From JBGAKG01 sp044224495 (GTDB lineage Bacteria > Myxococcota_A > Polyangia > Polyangiales > Polyangiaceae), in contig JBGAKG010000001.1 in assembly GCA_044224495.1 (NCBI GenBank), positions 459,747 to 523,746 of the forward strand: a stretch of 64,000 bases of DNA, given 5' to 3'. This document shows positions 18,332 through 27,598 of this stretch, piece after piece (position 1 is the first letter of the stretch; each line of letters starts with the position of its first letter). Under the pieces are notes generated by a model. That model searched no databases. It was not told the origin of the DNA and was given only the letters and a program-made list of their open reading frames with translations. The translations under genes were made by a program, and so were the position numbers.

Positions 18332-20343
18332 AGCGTCCTCAGGTAGGCAGCGAGACTCTTCTTCTCTTGCGCGCTCAGCTGACTCGTCTTTCCCATCCGG
18401 TCTTCGTCTTCGTCGACGAGCTGCTCGAGCGTCGTCGCCGAGCCGTCGTGGAAGTACGGCGCGGTGTGCGAGACGAACCGAAGGTTCGGCGTCTTGAAGC
18501 CCTCGCCGTACTCGCTGTCGAAGCCATCGCGCGTCGGCCAGGGGAAGATGCGGTGCGCGACACCGTCACCGCCATCGCCGTGGCACATCGCGCAGCCGAC
18601 GTCGCGCCGCTCGAAGAGCGTCTTGCCGAGCTTCTCCTCTTCCGTCAGACCGCGCCCGAGCCCCGGCGGAACGAACAGCCCCTGCCGTAGGTAGGCCGCG
18701 ATCTGCTTCGCGACCACCGGCACGCGATCCTCCGAGAACGGCGGAGACCGCCAGCGGTGGAGCTCGGTGCCCTCTTCGATCCGCGCTTCGAGCGTCTTCG
18801 ACTCCGCGCGCCAGCCGTAGGGTCCCGCGGCGTCGACGCGCCCGGCGAGCATCGGCGTCTGGCGCGCACGGCCTTGGGCTTCGGCCACGTGCACGCCCGA
18901 GACGAAGACCTTCGGCGCCACGTCGAACGGGAGCGTGATGCCGGCATCCTTCGTGTCGAGCTCGTGCCAGACGTGACCGTCGTCACGCCCTTCGGGGTGA
19001 CACCCGGCGCAGGCCAGACCGCCGCTCACGATCGTGTCCTTCGCATCGTGGAACGCGCGCCGCCCCGCCGCCGCATCGGCGGGGAGCGGGTCGTCGGCGT
19101 ACGTGCGGAGCTCGTTCTTCCCCGACCCGAGCGGGAGCGGCACGCGCACCCACGTGAACGACGCCGCGCACTGCACGACGATCGCATCCTTCGCGCGCGC
19201 CATGCCCGCGGGCGCGCTGCACCCGTCCCCGAGCTCCACCTTCTTGCGCACGACGAGCGAAGGATCGAGCGCCTCGGCGTCCAGCTCGACGAGCCGCGCA
19301 TCGCCTTCGCCGAGGACGTACAGCGCCTCGGTCGCGGGCTCGTGATCGATCGCCCGCGGTTGCGTGAACGGCGCGAGCTCCCCGAGCGCGACCGTCCCGC
19401 GCGTGCCGAGCAGGCGATCGTCGGGGACGTCACCGGCGGGGCCCGCGAGCGAGAACGTCGCCCCGCCGCGCGCGCGCGGGACGAGCGGCGTGTCCCGATC
19501 GAGCGAGAGCACGTCCACCGTCGCGACGCCGAACCACGCATCGCGCCCGAACGCCCCGAGCGCGTGGCGCGGCGCGAAGAGGCGCGTGCCGTCCGCCGTG
19601 ATCGCGAGCGCGAAGCCGAGCGACGCCTCGGTGTCGCCCTTCGAGCGGAGCGGCGCCGCCGGGAGGTCGATCGACTTCTTCGTCGGCGCGTCCGTCGCGA
19701 TGCCGTCGATCCGGTCGAGCTGCGCCGAGACCAGGTGGCTCACCCAGGCGACGCCGCTCGGTGCGATCGCCACGCCGCGCGGCTCGCGCGCGACGTCGAG
19801 CGACCAGCGTTGCTTCATCGCACCGACGTCGACGCCGGTCACGCGATGCGACCACGGCGACGTCACCACGAGCGTGCTCGCGTCGGTCGTCACCGCCATC
19901 CCCCACGCGTCGTACGCGAGCACCATCCGCCGCTTCTCCTGGAGCGGACCGTCGGCGTCGCGCGCGAGCTCGAGGACGAGCCCGCCCTCCTTCGCGTCGC
20001 GGATCGTGACGTAGAGGCTCGCGCCGACCCGAAGCAGCTGCGCGGGCCGGCCCGGGAGCGCGACGACCTCGCCGCGCTCGGGCACGTAGAGCGCGCGGTG
20101 CGGCTCGTCCGCGAGGACGACGGCGCCGCCGAACCACGCGACCGAGGAGCCGGTGCGGGTAGCGACCGGCTCCGCCGGAGGCAGCTTCGCCCGCATCGGC
20201 GAGACGTCGAGCGCGACGCTACCGGCCGAGGCGCTCGCGCCAGCCGGCAGAGGCGCGTGCTCTCCCGCGCGCTCGCACGAGAGGGCGAGGAGCGGGGCGG
20301 TGGTGAACACGAGGGCGAGCGCCCGGAGGTGATGCCTGCTCAC
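18328..20343 (-). CDS. Periplasmic beta-propeller/di-heme cytochrome c protein
   Basis: 671 aa. The N-terminus is an export signal with a possible lipid-accepting Cys23 (context ALSC, a weak lipobox). Residues about 65-410 look like a YVTN/NHL-type propeller (repeated short strands such as LYVTIRDAKEGG and VAIAPSGVAWVSH). The C-terminal third has two heme-c sites, CAGCH (445-449) and CAMCH (584-588), arranged as in bacterial cytochrome c peroxidase/MauG relatives, with KTPNLRFVSHTAPYFHDGS as the usual MauG-family block. It likely carries out periplasmic peroxide reduction or cofactor oxidation. The small gene at 17711 is coupled to it. Confidence 0.88.
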   Translation of the reverse strand: MSRHHLRALALVFTTAPLLALSCERAGEHAPLPAGASASAGSVALDVSPMRAKLPPAEPVATRTGSSVAWFGGAVVLADEPHRALYVPERGEVVALPGRPAQLLRVGASLYVTIRDAKEGGLVLELARDADGPLQEKRRMVLAYDAWGMAVTTDASTLVVTSPWSHRVTGVDVGAMKQRWSLDVAREPRGVAIAPSGVAWVSHLVSAQLDRIDGIATDAPTKKSIDLPAAPLRSKGDTEASLGFALAITADGTRLFAPRHALGAFGRDAWFGVATVDVLSLDRDTPLVPRARGGATFSLAGPAGDVPDDRLLGTRGTVALGELAPFTQPRAIDHEPATEALYVLGEGDARLVELDAEALDPSLVVRKKVELGDGCSAPAGMARAKDAIVVQCAASFTWVRVPLPLGSGKNELRTYADDPLPADAAAGRRAFHDAKDTIVSGGLACAGCHPEGRDDGHVWHELDTKDAGITLPFDVAPKVFVSGVHVAEAQGRARQTPMLAGRVDAAGPYGWRAESKTLEARIEEGTELHRWRSPPFSEDRVPVVAKQIAAYLRQGLFVPPGLGRGLTEEEKLGKTLFERRDVGCAMCHGDGGDGVAHRIFPWPTRDGFDSEYGEGFKTPNLRFVSHTAPYFHDGSATTLEQLVDEDEDRMGKTSQLSAQEKKSLAAYLRTL

Positions 20344-20394
20344 CTCCTCCAGAACGCTCGACCCGAACCGCCCGATTCCCCGCTTCCGGCTGCG

Positions 20395-21312
20395 TCAGGA
20401 GCCGCTCTTCGAGGGCTTCTTCTTCTTGCGCTTCGGATCACCGGGCTTGGCGCCGGTCCCGGGCTTTCCGCCCGCTCCGGACTTCCCGTCGCCCTTGCGC
20501 TCGCCGTCCTTCTTCGGTGCCTCGTCCCCCGCGCCCGAGCCGCGGAGCGCGAAGAACACCAGCGCGCCCGCGACGATGAGCCCGCCGACGACCCACGGCA
20601 CGGTGCTCTCGCCCGTCCCTGGGTCCTTCGGCGGCTCGGGAGCGTCGGCGCTGTCGTGCGACTTCCCCTCGCCGACGATGGTTGCGGTCTTCACGTAATC
20701 GAGCTTCGGCCACTTCGCGCGCAGGTACGCGTTGCCCTGCGTCTGAATCTCGCCCTGGAGCTCGGTGAGCTGCTCGCCGTACTCGCCGAAGAACGAGTCC
20801 GCGATCTCCATGCCGCTCGCCACCTTGCAGATCGGCGCGAAGCCCTGGGCGTCGAGCCCGCCGTTGTCGCCGTAGTTGATGAAGAGCTGGGTGGACCGCG
20901 TGTCGGGCGAGCCCGCCATCGCGTAGGTGAGCGTGCCGCGCTTGTTCGACTCCTTGACCGGATCGGGCGCGAGGTTCGCGTTGCGCCACGCCGCCGCCAC
21001 CCTCGGGTCGCCGTGGATGCCCCACTGCGCGACGAACCCCTTCGCGATGCGGAAGAGCGCGATGTCGTCGAAGAAGCCGATCTTCACGAGGTTGTAGAAG
21101 CGATCGACGCCGTTCGGCGCCCAGGAGCGGGTGCAGTCGAAGACGACCTCGCCCTTGGTCGTGTCGAACTTGGCCTTGAAGTTCTCGGGCGCCTTCTCGT
21201 TCGCCAGCGACGGGTTCGTCATCGCCGGGTGAGTCGACTGCGGGAACGCCAGCGCGGTGGCGGGCACGAGCGCGAGGAGGGCCGCGCCGAAGAGAGGAAG
21301 TGCGAAACGCAT
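20395..21312 (-). CDS. Exported cyclophilin-type peptidyl-prolyl isomerase with C-terminal membrane anchor
   Basis: 305 aa from the ATG at 21312, where a Sec signal ends at ALA near residue 22. Residues about 45-205 follow the cyclophilin plan (FDTTKGEVVFDCTRSWAPNG, FYNLVKIGFFDD, FRIAKGFVAQWGI). The usual FHRV/GxxxQxGD active-site block is altered to FRIAKGFVAQWGIHGD, so catalysis is plausible but not certain. A hydrophobic helix at about 240-258 is followed by a Lys/Gly-rich cytoplasmic-type tail ending KRKKKKPSKSGS. That positively charged tail argues for an inner-membrane anchor with the isomerase in the periplasm. Confidence 0.85.
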   Translation of the reverse strand: MRFALPLFGAALLALVPATALAFPQSTHPAMTNPSLANEKAPENFKAKFDTTKGEVVFDCTRSWAPNGVDRFYNLVKIGFFDDIALFRIAKGFVAQWGIHGDPRVAAAWRNANLAPDPVKESNKRGTLTYAMAGSPDTRSTQLFINYGDNGGLDAQGFAPICKVASGMEIADSFFGEYGEQLTELQGEIQTQGNAYLRAKWPKLDYVKTATIVGEGKSHDSADAPEPPKDPGTGESTVPWVVGGLIVAGALVFFALRGSGAGDEAPKKDGERKGDGKSGAGGKPGTGAKPGDPKRKKKKPSKSGS

Positions 21313-21394
21313 GCCCCTCGATCGCACGGTTTCTGCCCGGAGGTCCATCACATCGAGCACGAAACGGCGCTTGGCTCGCGCGGGGAGGCGCGCT

Positions 21395-23719
21395 TCAGGG
21401 GTCGACGGCGCTCGCCACCGCGCGCGGCGTGCAGAGCGAGCCTTCGCAGACCTCGACCGTGAACCCCGATGCGCCGGGCAGGATCAGCGAGCGGACCTGG
21501 ACCGGATCGGCGGCCGGAAGGGTGGTGACGAGGTCCGCGCGCGGGCCGTAGACGTGGACCGTCCCCGCGGCGGCAATCTTCAGCTCGGTCCGAAACGTCC
21601 CCGCGTCGCTCGGGAGCAAGCGGATCGAGTACCGGTGGAGGACCGGGATCGCTCCCGCGAGCACCGGGGCCGGGATCGCGGCCCCCACGAAGAAGTCGCG
21701 GACGAGGCCGGGGCGCTCGGGGAGCATGCCCGCGCGGATCAGCGGCGCCTGGAGCGGGTCGCCCTCGACGCGGAGCGCGAACGCATCGGCACCGTGCGCC
21801 GGGCCCTGGTGCGCGCCGCTCTCGCTGACGACGCTGCCCTGAACGACTTGGAGCCGCGCGCCGTCCTTGCGGACGACGGCATCGCCGCACGACCACGTGC
21901 CGTCGGGCGAAGGCTCCGCGCCGCGCTCGAGCGTGACGGGACCGGTGACGGCTCCGGTCGCCGCGTCGTGGCGGCTGGCGCCGATCCAGATCTCGCGCCC
22001 GACGGTGAGCACGCGCGCACCCTTGGGGACCTCCGCCGTCCATTGGATCGAGCCGGACTTCCCGAGCGCGACGACCGAGGCGTCGTGGGCGCCGACGATC
22101 ACGGTCGTCCCTCCCTCGCCGAAGAGGACCTCGTCGCCGACGACCGGCCAGCGCCCGAGCTCGGTGCCGCCGCCGTCGTACGCGACCGTCATCCCATTTT
22201 GGGACACAAAGAGCCCTTGCCGGCGCCCGAACGACCCGCGGAGCATCTTGCCGTGCACCTCGAAGGGTGCGTCGACCGCGCCCGCGGCGGCGCCACCGAC
22301 GGCGATGGCGATGGCGCGCCGGACCACGACATCGCCCTTCTGCCCGTAGATCACGCCGGGACGGGCGTGATCGAACGCGACCGCGGTCACGTCGTCCCAG
22401 AACAGCGCCGCCCGGCCGGTGGCCGCATCGTAGACCACGGCGCGCTTCGGAAACTGGACGGCGAGCCACGCCGCATCCGGGCTGAACGCGAGCTGCGTCG
22501 CCGCCGAATCGCTGAGCGGGATGGACTTCTGCGTGGGCGGGTCGCCCTCGCCGCCGAGGCTCGCGATCTCGACCGCGCCCATCTCGCCGTCGAACGCCGG
22601 GAGCCGAATCGAGGCCGCGCGCCGCCCGTTCGGCGCGACCGCCGGGCGCACGCCGTCGACGGTGGCCGGGTTCGCGCCATCCTTGGCGACGAGCGCGAAG
22701 CTCGTCGCCGCGAGCGGCCCCTCCGGCGTGGCGAAGTACTGACGCACGAGGCACGCCGTTCCATCGTCCGAGAATCGGTGCGCCGGTGCCGTCGTCGGCG
22801 ACGGCTTCGGCGCGGGCGTGACGCGCCACTCGAGCGGCGTCGTGCGCCCGCCGAGCGCCTGCACGCGCACGTCCTCGATGCAGTCGCGACCGCAGAAGCC
22901 GCCGGCGCGAAACAGCACGTGTCCGTACGGGTCGAGCCGCGCGATGCCCACGTCCTCTTCGGAGCGCTCGCGCTTCGGCCCGAGCTCGAACTGCACGAAC
23001 TGGAAACGATCGCAGTCCATGAACGTCGTCTTGCCGTCGCAGAAGTCGTTCTGGTCCTTCATCCGCTCGGCGAGCGCGACGACGCGATCGTCGGCGTCGA
23101 AGGCCACCGTCGCGCGGCGCAGATCGGACGCGAGATCGCCGAGGTCCTCCGCGCGCCCGCCCTTCGCCGGCCACACCCACACGTGCTCGCCGCACACCGC
23201 GGCGACGCGCTCGCCGTCGTGCGAGATCGCGCTCGCGATCGGCGGATCCCAGCACCCCTCGAGCCGGGCGATCGGCTGAGCCGCGCCGCCGGGGACCTCG
23301 CGCTCGACCACGATCGCAGCCCCGTCGCGCCGGAGCTTGCGGCCGGCCGCGCGCCCGAGCTGGGTGGCCCAGTCGTCGCAGACGGAGCGGGGGAACGCGC
23401 CGCGGTACGCGCCGACGCCGACGTCCCACACGTCGCACTGGTCACCGCGGTGCTGGCCCACGAGCGCGCCGCTCGGCTCGAAGGCATCGGGCAGCCCGAC
23501 GAGCGGCTTCGCCGCGGCGACGACGAGCTGCTGCGGTGCGCCCCCGTCCACCAGGCCAGCGGGGGCGGCGCTCGCGCTCGCCTGCGCCGCGGACGCGCTG
23601 GCGGAGCTCGCTGCGGTCGCCTCCGAGCCGCTCCGGTCTGCGCCGCCGCCGTGGCCGCACGCGACGACCAACGCGGTGAGGGTGAGGGCGGACGGTGCGA
23701 AGAGCCGCGAGCGGTTCAC
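21395..23719 (-). CDS. Large lipoprotein, beta-propeller-like, unknown function
   Basis: 774 aa from a GTG at 23719. The signal ends in the lipobox VVAC (Cys21). An Ala/Ser-rich linker (about 30-55) is followed by many repeating strands of WD40-like character (AISHDGERVAAVCGEHVWVW, ATQLAFSPDAAWLAVQF, TAVAFDHARPGVIYG), so the body is probably one or two beta-propellers. Several Cys pairs (for example CDVWDVG, GFCGRDCIEDV) could form disulfides. It is a surface or periplasmic binding/scaffold protein. The gene is divergent from the flavoenzyme at 23767 with only 47 bp between starts. Confidence 0.8.
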   Translation of the reverse strand: MNRSRLFAPSALTLTALVVACGHGGGADRSGSEATAASSASASAAQASASAAPAGLVDGGAPQQLVVAAAKPLVGLPDAFEPSGALVGQHRGDQCDVWDVGVGAYRGAFPRSVCDDWATQLGRAAGRKLRRDGAAIVVEREVPGGAAQPIARLEGCWDPPIASAISHDGERVAAVCGEHVWVWPAKGGRAEDLGDLASDLRRATVAFDADDRVVALAERMKDQNDFCDGKTTFMDCDRFQFVQFELGPKRERSEEDVGIARLDPYGHVLFRAGGFCGRDCIEDVRVQALGGRTTPLEWRVTPAPKPSPTTAPAHRFSDDGTACLVRQYFATPEGPLAATSFALVAKDGANPATVDGVRPAVAPNGRRAASIRLPAFDGEMGAVEIASLGGEGDPPTQKSIPLSDSAATQLAFSPDAAWLAVQFPKRAVVYDAATGRAALFWDDVTAVAFDHARPGVIYGQKGDVVVRRAIAIAVGGAAAGAVDAPFEVHGKMLRGSFGRRQGLFVSQNGMTVAYDGGGTELGRWPVVGDEVLFGEGGTTVIVGAHDASVVALGKSGSIQWTAEVPKGARVLTVGREIWIGASRHDAATGAVTGPVTLERGAEPSPDGTWSCGDAVVRKDGARLQVVQGSVVSESGAHQGPAHGADAFALRVEGDPLQAPLIRAGMLPERPGLVRDFFVGAAIPAPVLAGAIPVLHRYSIRLLPSDAGTFRTELKIAAAGTVHVYGPRADLVTTLPAADPVQVRSLILPGASGFTVEVCEGSLCTPRAVASAVDP
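22192..22204. repeat. 13-bp palindrome TCCCA-N3-TGGGA
   Basis: TCCCATTTTGGGA inside the propeller lipoprotein gene. One of eight matches to T[AC]CC[AG]N3TGG[GT]A in this window. Confidence 0.7.
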
Positions 23720-23766
23720 GTCCCTGAAACGCCGCCCGCGGGCGCGCGCTTCCGCGCCGCCTCGAC

Positions 23767-25041
23767 ATGCCGTTCGGCCCGTGGTTTCTTGCGCCCGTGA
23801 GCGAACCGATCGTCATCGTGGGGGCGAGCTTGGCGGGCGCGCGCGCGGCGGAGCACCTCCGCCGCCAAGGGTACGAGGGCCGCATCCTGCTCGTCGGGGC
23901 CGAGTCCCATCCGCCCTACGACCGCCCGCCGCTCTCCAAGCAGTTCCTCAAGCGGAAGCTGCCCGAGGAGAAGCTCTTCCTTCGGCCCGAGGCGTTCTGG
24001 CAGGAGAAGAAGATCGAGATGCTGCTCGGGCGCGCGGCCGAGCGCCTCGTCCCCGCCGAGCACACCCTGGTCCTGCGCGGTGGGGAGAAGGTCCACTACG
24101 CGAAGCTCCTCGTCGCCACCGGAGCGCGCGTGCGGCGCCTCGAGTGCCCCGGCGGGAGCGCCACCGGCGTCCACGTGATGCGCACCCTCGGCGACGCGAA
24201 GGGCCTCATGGCCGACGTGAAGCCCGGCGCGCGGGTCGTCGTGGTCGGCGCGGGCGTCATCGGCGCCGAGGCTGCCGCCGCCTGCCGGGAAGAAGGCTGC
24301 GAGGTCACGATGCTCGACACGGCGGACGTGCCGCTGCTCCGCGCGTTCGGCAAGGAGATCGGGAGCCTCTACGCGGCGATCCACCGCGAGCGGGGCGTCG
24401 ACGTGCGGCTCGGCGTCGGCGTGAGCCGCCTCGAGAGCGACGCGAGCGGGCGCGTGCGCGCCGTCGTCCTCACCGACGGCACCGAGCTCGCGTGCGATGC
24501 GGTCGTCGTCGGGATCGGAGTCATCCCGGAGACGGGTTGGCTCGAGGGCTCCGGGGTCGCGCTCGATCGCGGGGTGCTCGTCGATCTGCACTGCCGCACG
24601 AACGTCCCCGACGTGTGGGCCGCCGGAGACGTCGCGCGCTTCTGGTCCGTCGACGCGAACGGACACGTCGCCGTCGAGAGCGTCGACAACGCGCAGATGA
24701 TGGCGGCGGTGGCCGCGGACGACATGCTCGGCAAGCACGCCACGCACGCGACGGTCCCGTACTTCTGGTCCGATCAGTACGATCTGAAGCTCCAGTCGGT
24801 GGGGTTCGTCGGCGACTTCGACCGCGTCGTCTACCGCGGCAGCACCGCCCCGAACGAGAGCGGGAAGCGCGCGTTCGCCGCCTTCCACATGGTGGGGAGC
24901 AAGCTGCGCTTCTTCGTCGGCGTGAACCGGCTCAAGGAGATGGCCGCGGCGAAGCGCATCATCGCAGCCGGGATCGACGTCGAGGACGCGAAGCTCGCGG
25001 ACGAGAGCTTCGTGCTCGGGTCGCTCGTTCCGGCGAGCTGA
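23767..25041 (+). CDS. FAD/NAD(P)H ferredoxin- or rubredoxin-reductase-like oxidoreductase
   Basis: 424 aa from the ATG at 23767; a GTG at 23797 is an alternative that removes ten residues. Two Rossmann motifs are present: IVIVGASLAGARAAEHLR (FAD, about 15-32) and VVVVGAGVIGAEAA (NAD, about 158-171). The NVPDVWAAGDVARF block closes the FAD site, and YFWSDQYDLKLQSVG is typical of the reductase of bacterial oxygenase systems. It would pass electrons from NAD(P)H to a small Fe-S protein. No ferredoxin, rubredoxin or oxygenase gene lies beside it. Confidence 0.92.
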   Translation: MPFGPWFLAPVSEPIVIVGASLAGARAAEHLRRQGYEGRILLVGAESHPPYDRPPLSKQFLKRKLPEEKLFLRPEAFWQEKKIEMLLGRAAERLVPAEHTLVLRGGEKVHYAKLLVATGARVRRLECPGGSATGVHVMRTLGDAKGLMADVKPGARVVVVGAGVIGAEAAAACREEGCEVTMLDTADVPLLRAFGKEIGSLYAAIHRERGVDVRLGVGVSRLESDASGRVRAVVLTDGTELACDAVVVGIGVIPETGWLEGSGVALDRGVLVDLHCRTNVPDVWAAGDVARFWSVDANGHVAVESVDNAQMMAAVAADDMLGKHATHATVPYFWSDQYDLKLQSVGFVGDFDRVVYRGSTAPNESGKRAFAAFHMVGSKLRFFVGVNRLKEMAAAKRIIAAGIDVEDAKLADESFVLGSLVPAS

Positions 25042-25053
25042 GTCCACCCACCG

Positions 25054-26502
25054 TCAGCTGCGCTCGATCGCCGCCACGAGCCTCGCTCTCCGATCGAGCG
25101 CGTCGCGCCCGAGCGCCTCGACCCACGCCGCGACCTCGGACGTGGTCGCGACGCCCATCGCCTCGACCGCGAGCGCCATCTCGCGCGCCGTCGGCCAACG
25201 CTCCGCGGGCGCCGCCGCGAAGGCGCGCGTGGTGATGGCGTCCCACCGCCCATCGAGCGCGGGCACGTGACGGCTCGGGGGTGGTCCGCCGCCGCGCGCC
25301 GCCTCGACGATCGACACGCCCGAGTTGCGCAGCCGACGGCCGGTGAGCATCTCCCACAGCACGAGCCCCGCCGCGAACACGTCGGTCCGGCGGTCGACCG
25401 CGCCCCCCGCGATCTGCTCCGGCGCCATGTAGGCGAACTTGCCCTTCACGGTGCCCTGGCGCGTTGCGCCGAGCTTCCCCACCGCCTTCGCCACGCCGAA
25501 GTCGATCAAGCGCGGAACACCATCGCGCCCGACGAGCACGTTCGACGTGGAGACGTCGCGATGGACCAACCCGAGCGACGTGCCGCTCTCCGCGCGCGCT
25601 TCGTGCGCGGCGTGCAGGCCGTGGAGCATCCCCGCCGCGATCGCAGCCGCGACCGCCGGCGGGATCGGCGCGTTCCCGAGCTTCAGGAGCTCGTAGAGCG
25701 AGAGCCCGTCGACGTACTCCATCACCAAGAGCAACTCGCCGTCGTCGCTCACGACGTCGAGCGTCGGCGCGACGTTCGGGTGCCGGATCCGCGAGGCCAT
25801 CCGCGCCTCGTCGATCATCATGTGCGCGAAGTCGGGCTCGCGGAGCAGGCTCCGGTGGAGCCGCTTGATCGCGACCGTCCGCGAGAAGCCGGCCTCGCCG
25901 TGGAGCCGCGCCAGGTGCACGCTCGCCATCCCGCCCGACGCGATCCGATCGTGGAGCGCGTAGCGACCGATCCGCACCGCAGGCTGGAACATCACCAGCG
26001 TGTCGCTGTCGACGACCTTCTCGGGCTCGGGCGCCGCCGCCCGCGCCAGCGCATCCACCGCGAGGAGCGCCTCGTCCCGATGGCGCACGACCGAGAGATC
26101 GTCCCGCAGCGCCGCGACGACGTTCATCGAACGGTCGATCACGAACGTCGCGCGCCGCGGGATCCCGACGACGGGCCAGAGCACGCCCCACGCGCGCGCG
26201 ATCGCGCCGCCCTCGTCCGCGATCATCGGGAACGGCGCCGCGACCTCGGCGGCGAAGCGGCACTGCGTCTTGAAGTCGTCGGTGCTGATCCCGACCACCC
26301 GCGCCCCGGCGAGCATGAGCTCGACGTGGTCTTTGCCGAAGAGCCGCGCCTCGGCCGTGCACCCGGGCGTGAACGCCTTCGGGAAGAAGTAGACGACGGT
26401 GCAGCGCGCCCGCTCCGGACGCGAGAGCACGAAGCGCTCGCCGGTCGTCACGTTGGCCGCGACGGCGTCGATCTCGGGCGCGCGCTCTCCGACCTTGAGC
26501 AT
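25054..26502 (-). CDS. Peroxiredoxin (BCP/PrxQ-like)-Ser/Thr kinase fusion
   Basis: 482 aa in one uninterrupted frame. Residues 1-155 are an AhpC/TSA thioredoxin fold of the BCP type with the peroxidatic TPGCT (Cys48). The usual resolving cysteine five residues on is Arg53, leaving Cys34 and Cys81 as possible partners. Residues about 178-450 are a complete Hanks kinase: glycine loop ASGGMA, Lys213 in VAIK, HRDVSTSN (His314), DFG (334-336), APE (360-362). No membrane helix is predicted. An obvious reading is a cytosolic kinase whose activity is set by peroxide, but this is inference. It is the downstream neighbour, head to head, of the lipin-like gene (49 bp apart). Confidence 0.92.
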   Translation of the reverse strand: MLKVGERAPEIDAVAANVTTGERFVLSRPERARCTVVYFFPKAFTPGCTAEARLFGKDHVELMLAGARVVGISTDDFKTQCRFAAEVAAPFPMIADEGGAIARAWGVLWPVVGIPRRATFVIDRSMNVVAALRDDLSVVRHRDEALLAVDALARAAAPEPEKVVDSDTLVMFQPAVRIGRYALHDRIASGGMASVHLARLHGEAGFSRTVAIKRLHRSLLREPDFAHMMIDEARMASRIRHPNVAPTLDVVSDDGELLLVMEYVDGLSLYELLKLGNAPIPPAVAAAIAAGMLHGLHAAHEARAESGTSLGLVHRDVSTSNVLVGRDGVPRLIDFGVAKAVGKLGATRQGTVKGKFAYMAPEQIAGGAVDRRTDVFAAGLVLWEMLTGRRLRNSGVSIVEAARGGGPPPSRHVPALDGRWDAITTRAFAAAPAERWPTAREMALAVEAMGVATTSEVAAWVEALGRDALDRRARLVAAIERS

Positions 26503-26551
26503 CCAGGACGATGCTACCGAACTCCGGCGTCCGATGAACTAGACTGAATCC

Positions 26552-27598
26552 GTGCGTACTCCGCTCGCCTTCGCTTCCCTCGTCACCCTGGTCGGCCTCA
26601 GCGCCTGCGGCGGGCACGCCCCCGCCAAGTCCCCTCCCCCTCTCGCCGCGGGCGCTCCGACCGCGTACGATTCCCGCTGCATGGACGACGGCCCGATCCC
26701 GGGACTGAGCGCGCGCCCGTTCCGCCACTCCGGCACCAGCCTGGTCCGCGCCACCGGGGGCCCGCGCCACCGCGCGCGCGATCGGTTCCTGCGCCCCGAC
26801 GATCCGCAGACCATCGTCGCGAAGTTCGCCTACGGCCTCGTCGACAAGGACCTCAAGGACGAAGAGGTCGACGTCTTCGTCCGCCGCGGGTGCGAAGGCG
26901 ATTGGGAGAAGGTGGGCACCGCCACCACCACGCGCGAAGACACGCGCCACCCCGCGGTCGACGGCGTCGAGGACCACGGCGGGCAAATCTTCTTCACCAT
27001 CCCCGACGCGGTGAAGCTCGGCCTCGGGATGCACCAGGTCCGCTTCGTCGTCGCCGGCGACCTGACCCAGGCCGACGCCATCGTCGAGGTCGTGAGCCCG
27101 GGGACGCCCATCTTCGTGAGCGACGTGGACGGCACGCTCACGAGCTCCGAGAACATCGAGTTCCTCAAGGTGCTCGAGGGCAAGATCCCCGACACGCACC
27201 CCGGCGCGGCCGAAGCGTTCCGCATCTTGGTCGCGAAGGGCTACCGCGCGATGTACCTCACCGCGCGGCCCGAGATGCTCGTCCCGCGCACGCGCGCGTT
27301 CCTCCGCACGCACGGGTTCCCCGCCGGCATCGTCCACACGTCGCCGGCGACGTTCGGCGCGGGGATGGGCGCGTCGGCCGCCGACTTCAAGAAGGGCGAG
27401 CTCGGCGCGCTGGCCGCGCTCGGTCTCAAGCCGTCGTTCGCGTTCGGCAACATGCCGAGCGACTCCGACGCCTACGCCGAGGCCGGCGTCGACGAGCAGC
27501 GCCGCATCTTCTACCGCATCGACGGCAGCTATCGCGGGCGCCGGATCGACAGCTACGAGGAGCTCCTCGAGCCGTTCCGCGCGCTTCCCCCACCATGA
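26552..27598 (+). CDS. Lipin/LNS2-type phosphatase-domain lipoprotein
   Basis: 348 aa from a GTG at 26552. The signal ends in the lipobox LSAC (Cys19). Residues about 185-345 carry the HAD-type catalytic motif DVDGTLT (Asp191, Asp193) and the sequence MYLTARPEMLVPRTRAFLR, which is the LNS2 plan of lipin/Ned1 and PITP-like proteins. Residues about 80-180 form a separate beta domain. Lipins dephosphorylate phosphatidic acid; a lipid-anchored bacterial version would act on a lipid phosphate outside the cytoplasm. Its stop overlaps the UbiA start as ATGA, tying it to prenyl-lipid metabolism. Confidence 0.85.
   Translation: MRTPLAFASLVTLVGLSACGGHAPAKSPPPLAAGAPTAYDSRCMDDGPIPGLSARPFRHSGTSLVRATGGPRHRARDRFLRPDDPQTIVAKFAYGLVDKDLKDEEVDVFVRRGCEGDWEKVGTATTTREDTRHPAVDGVEDHGGQIFFTIPDAVKLGLGMHQVRFVVAGDLTQADAIVEVVSPGTPIFVSDVDGTLTSSENIEFLKVLEGKIPDTHPGAAEAFRILVAKGYRAMYLTARPEMLVPRTRAFLRTHGFPAGIVHTSPATFGAGMGASAADFKKGELGALAALGLKPSFAFGNMPSDSDAYAEAGVDEQRRIFYRIDGSYRGRRIDSYEELLEPFRALPPP

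Noticed and set aside
18757..21462. 901-codon plus-strand open frame
   Set aside because: It is antisense to the cytochrome and cyclophilin genes and encodes an Arg/Glu/Val-rich product without structure.
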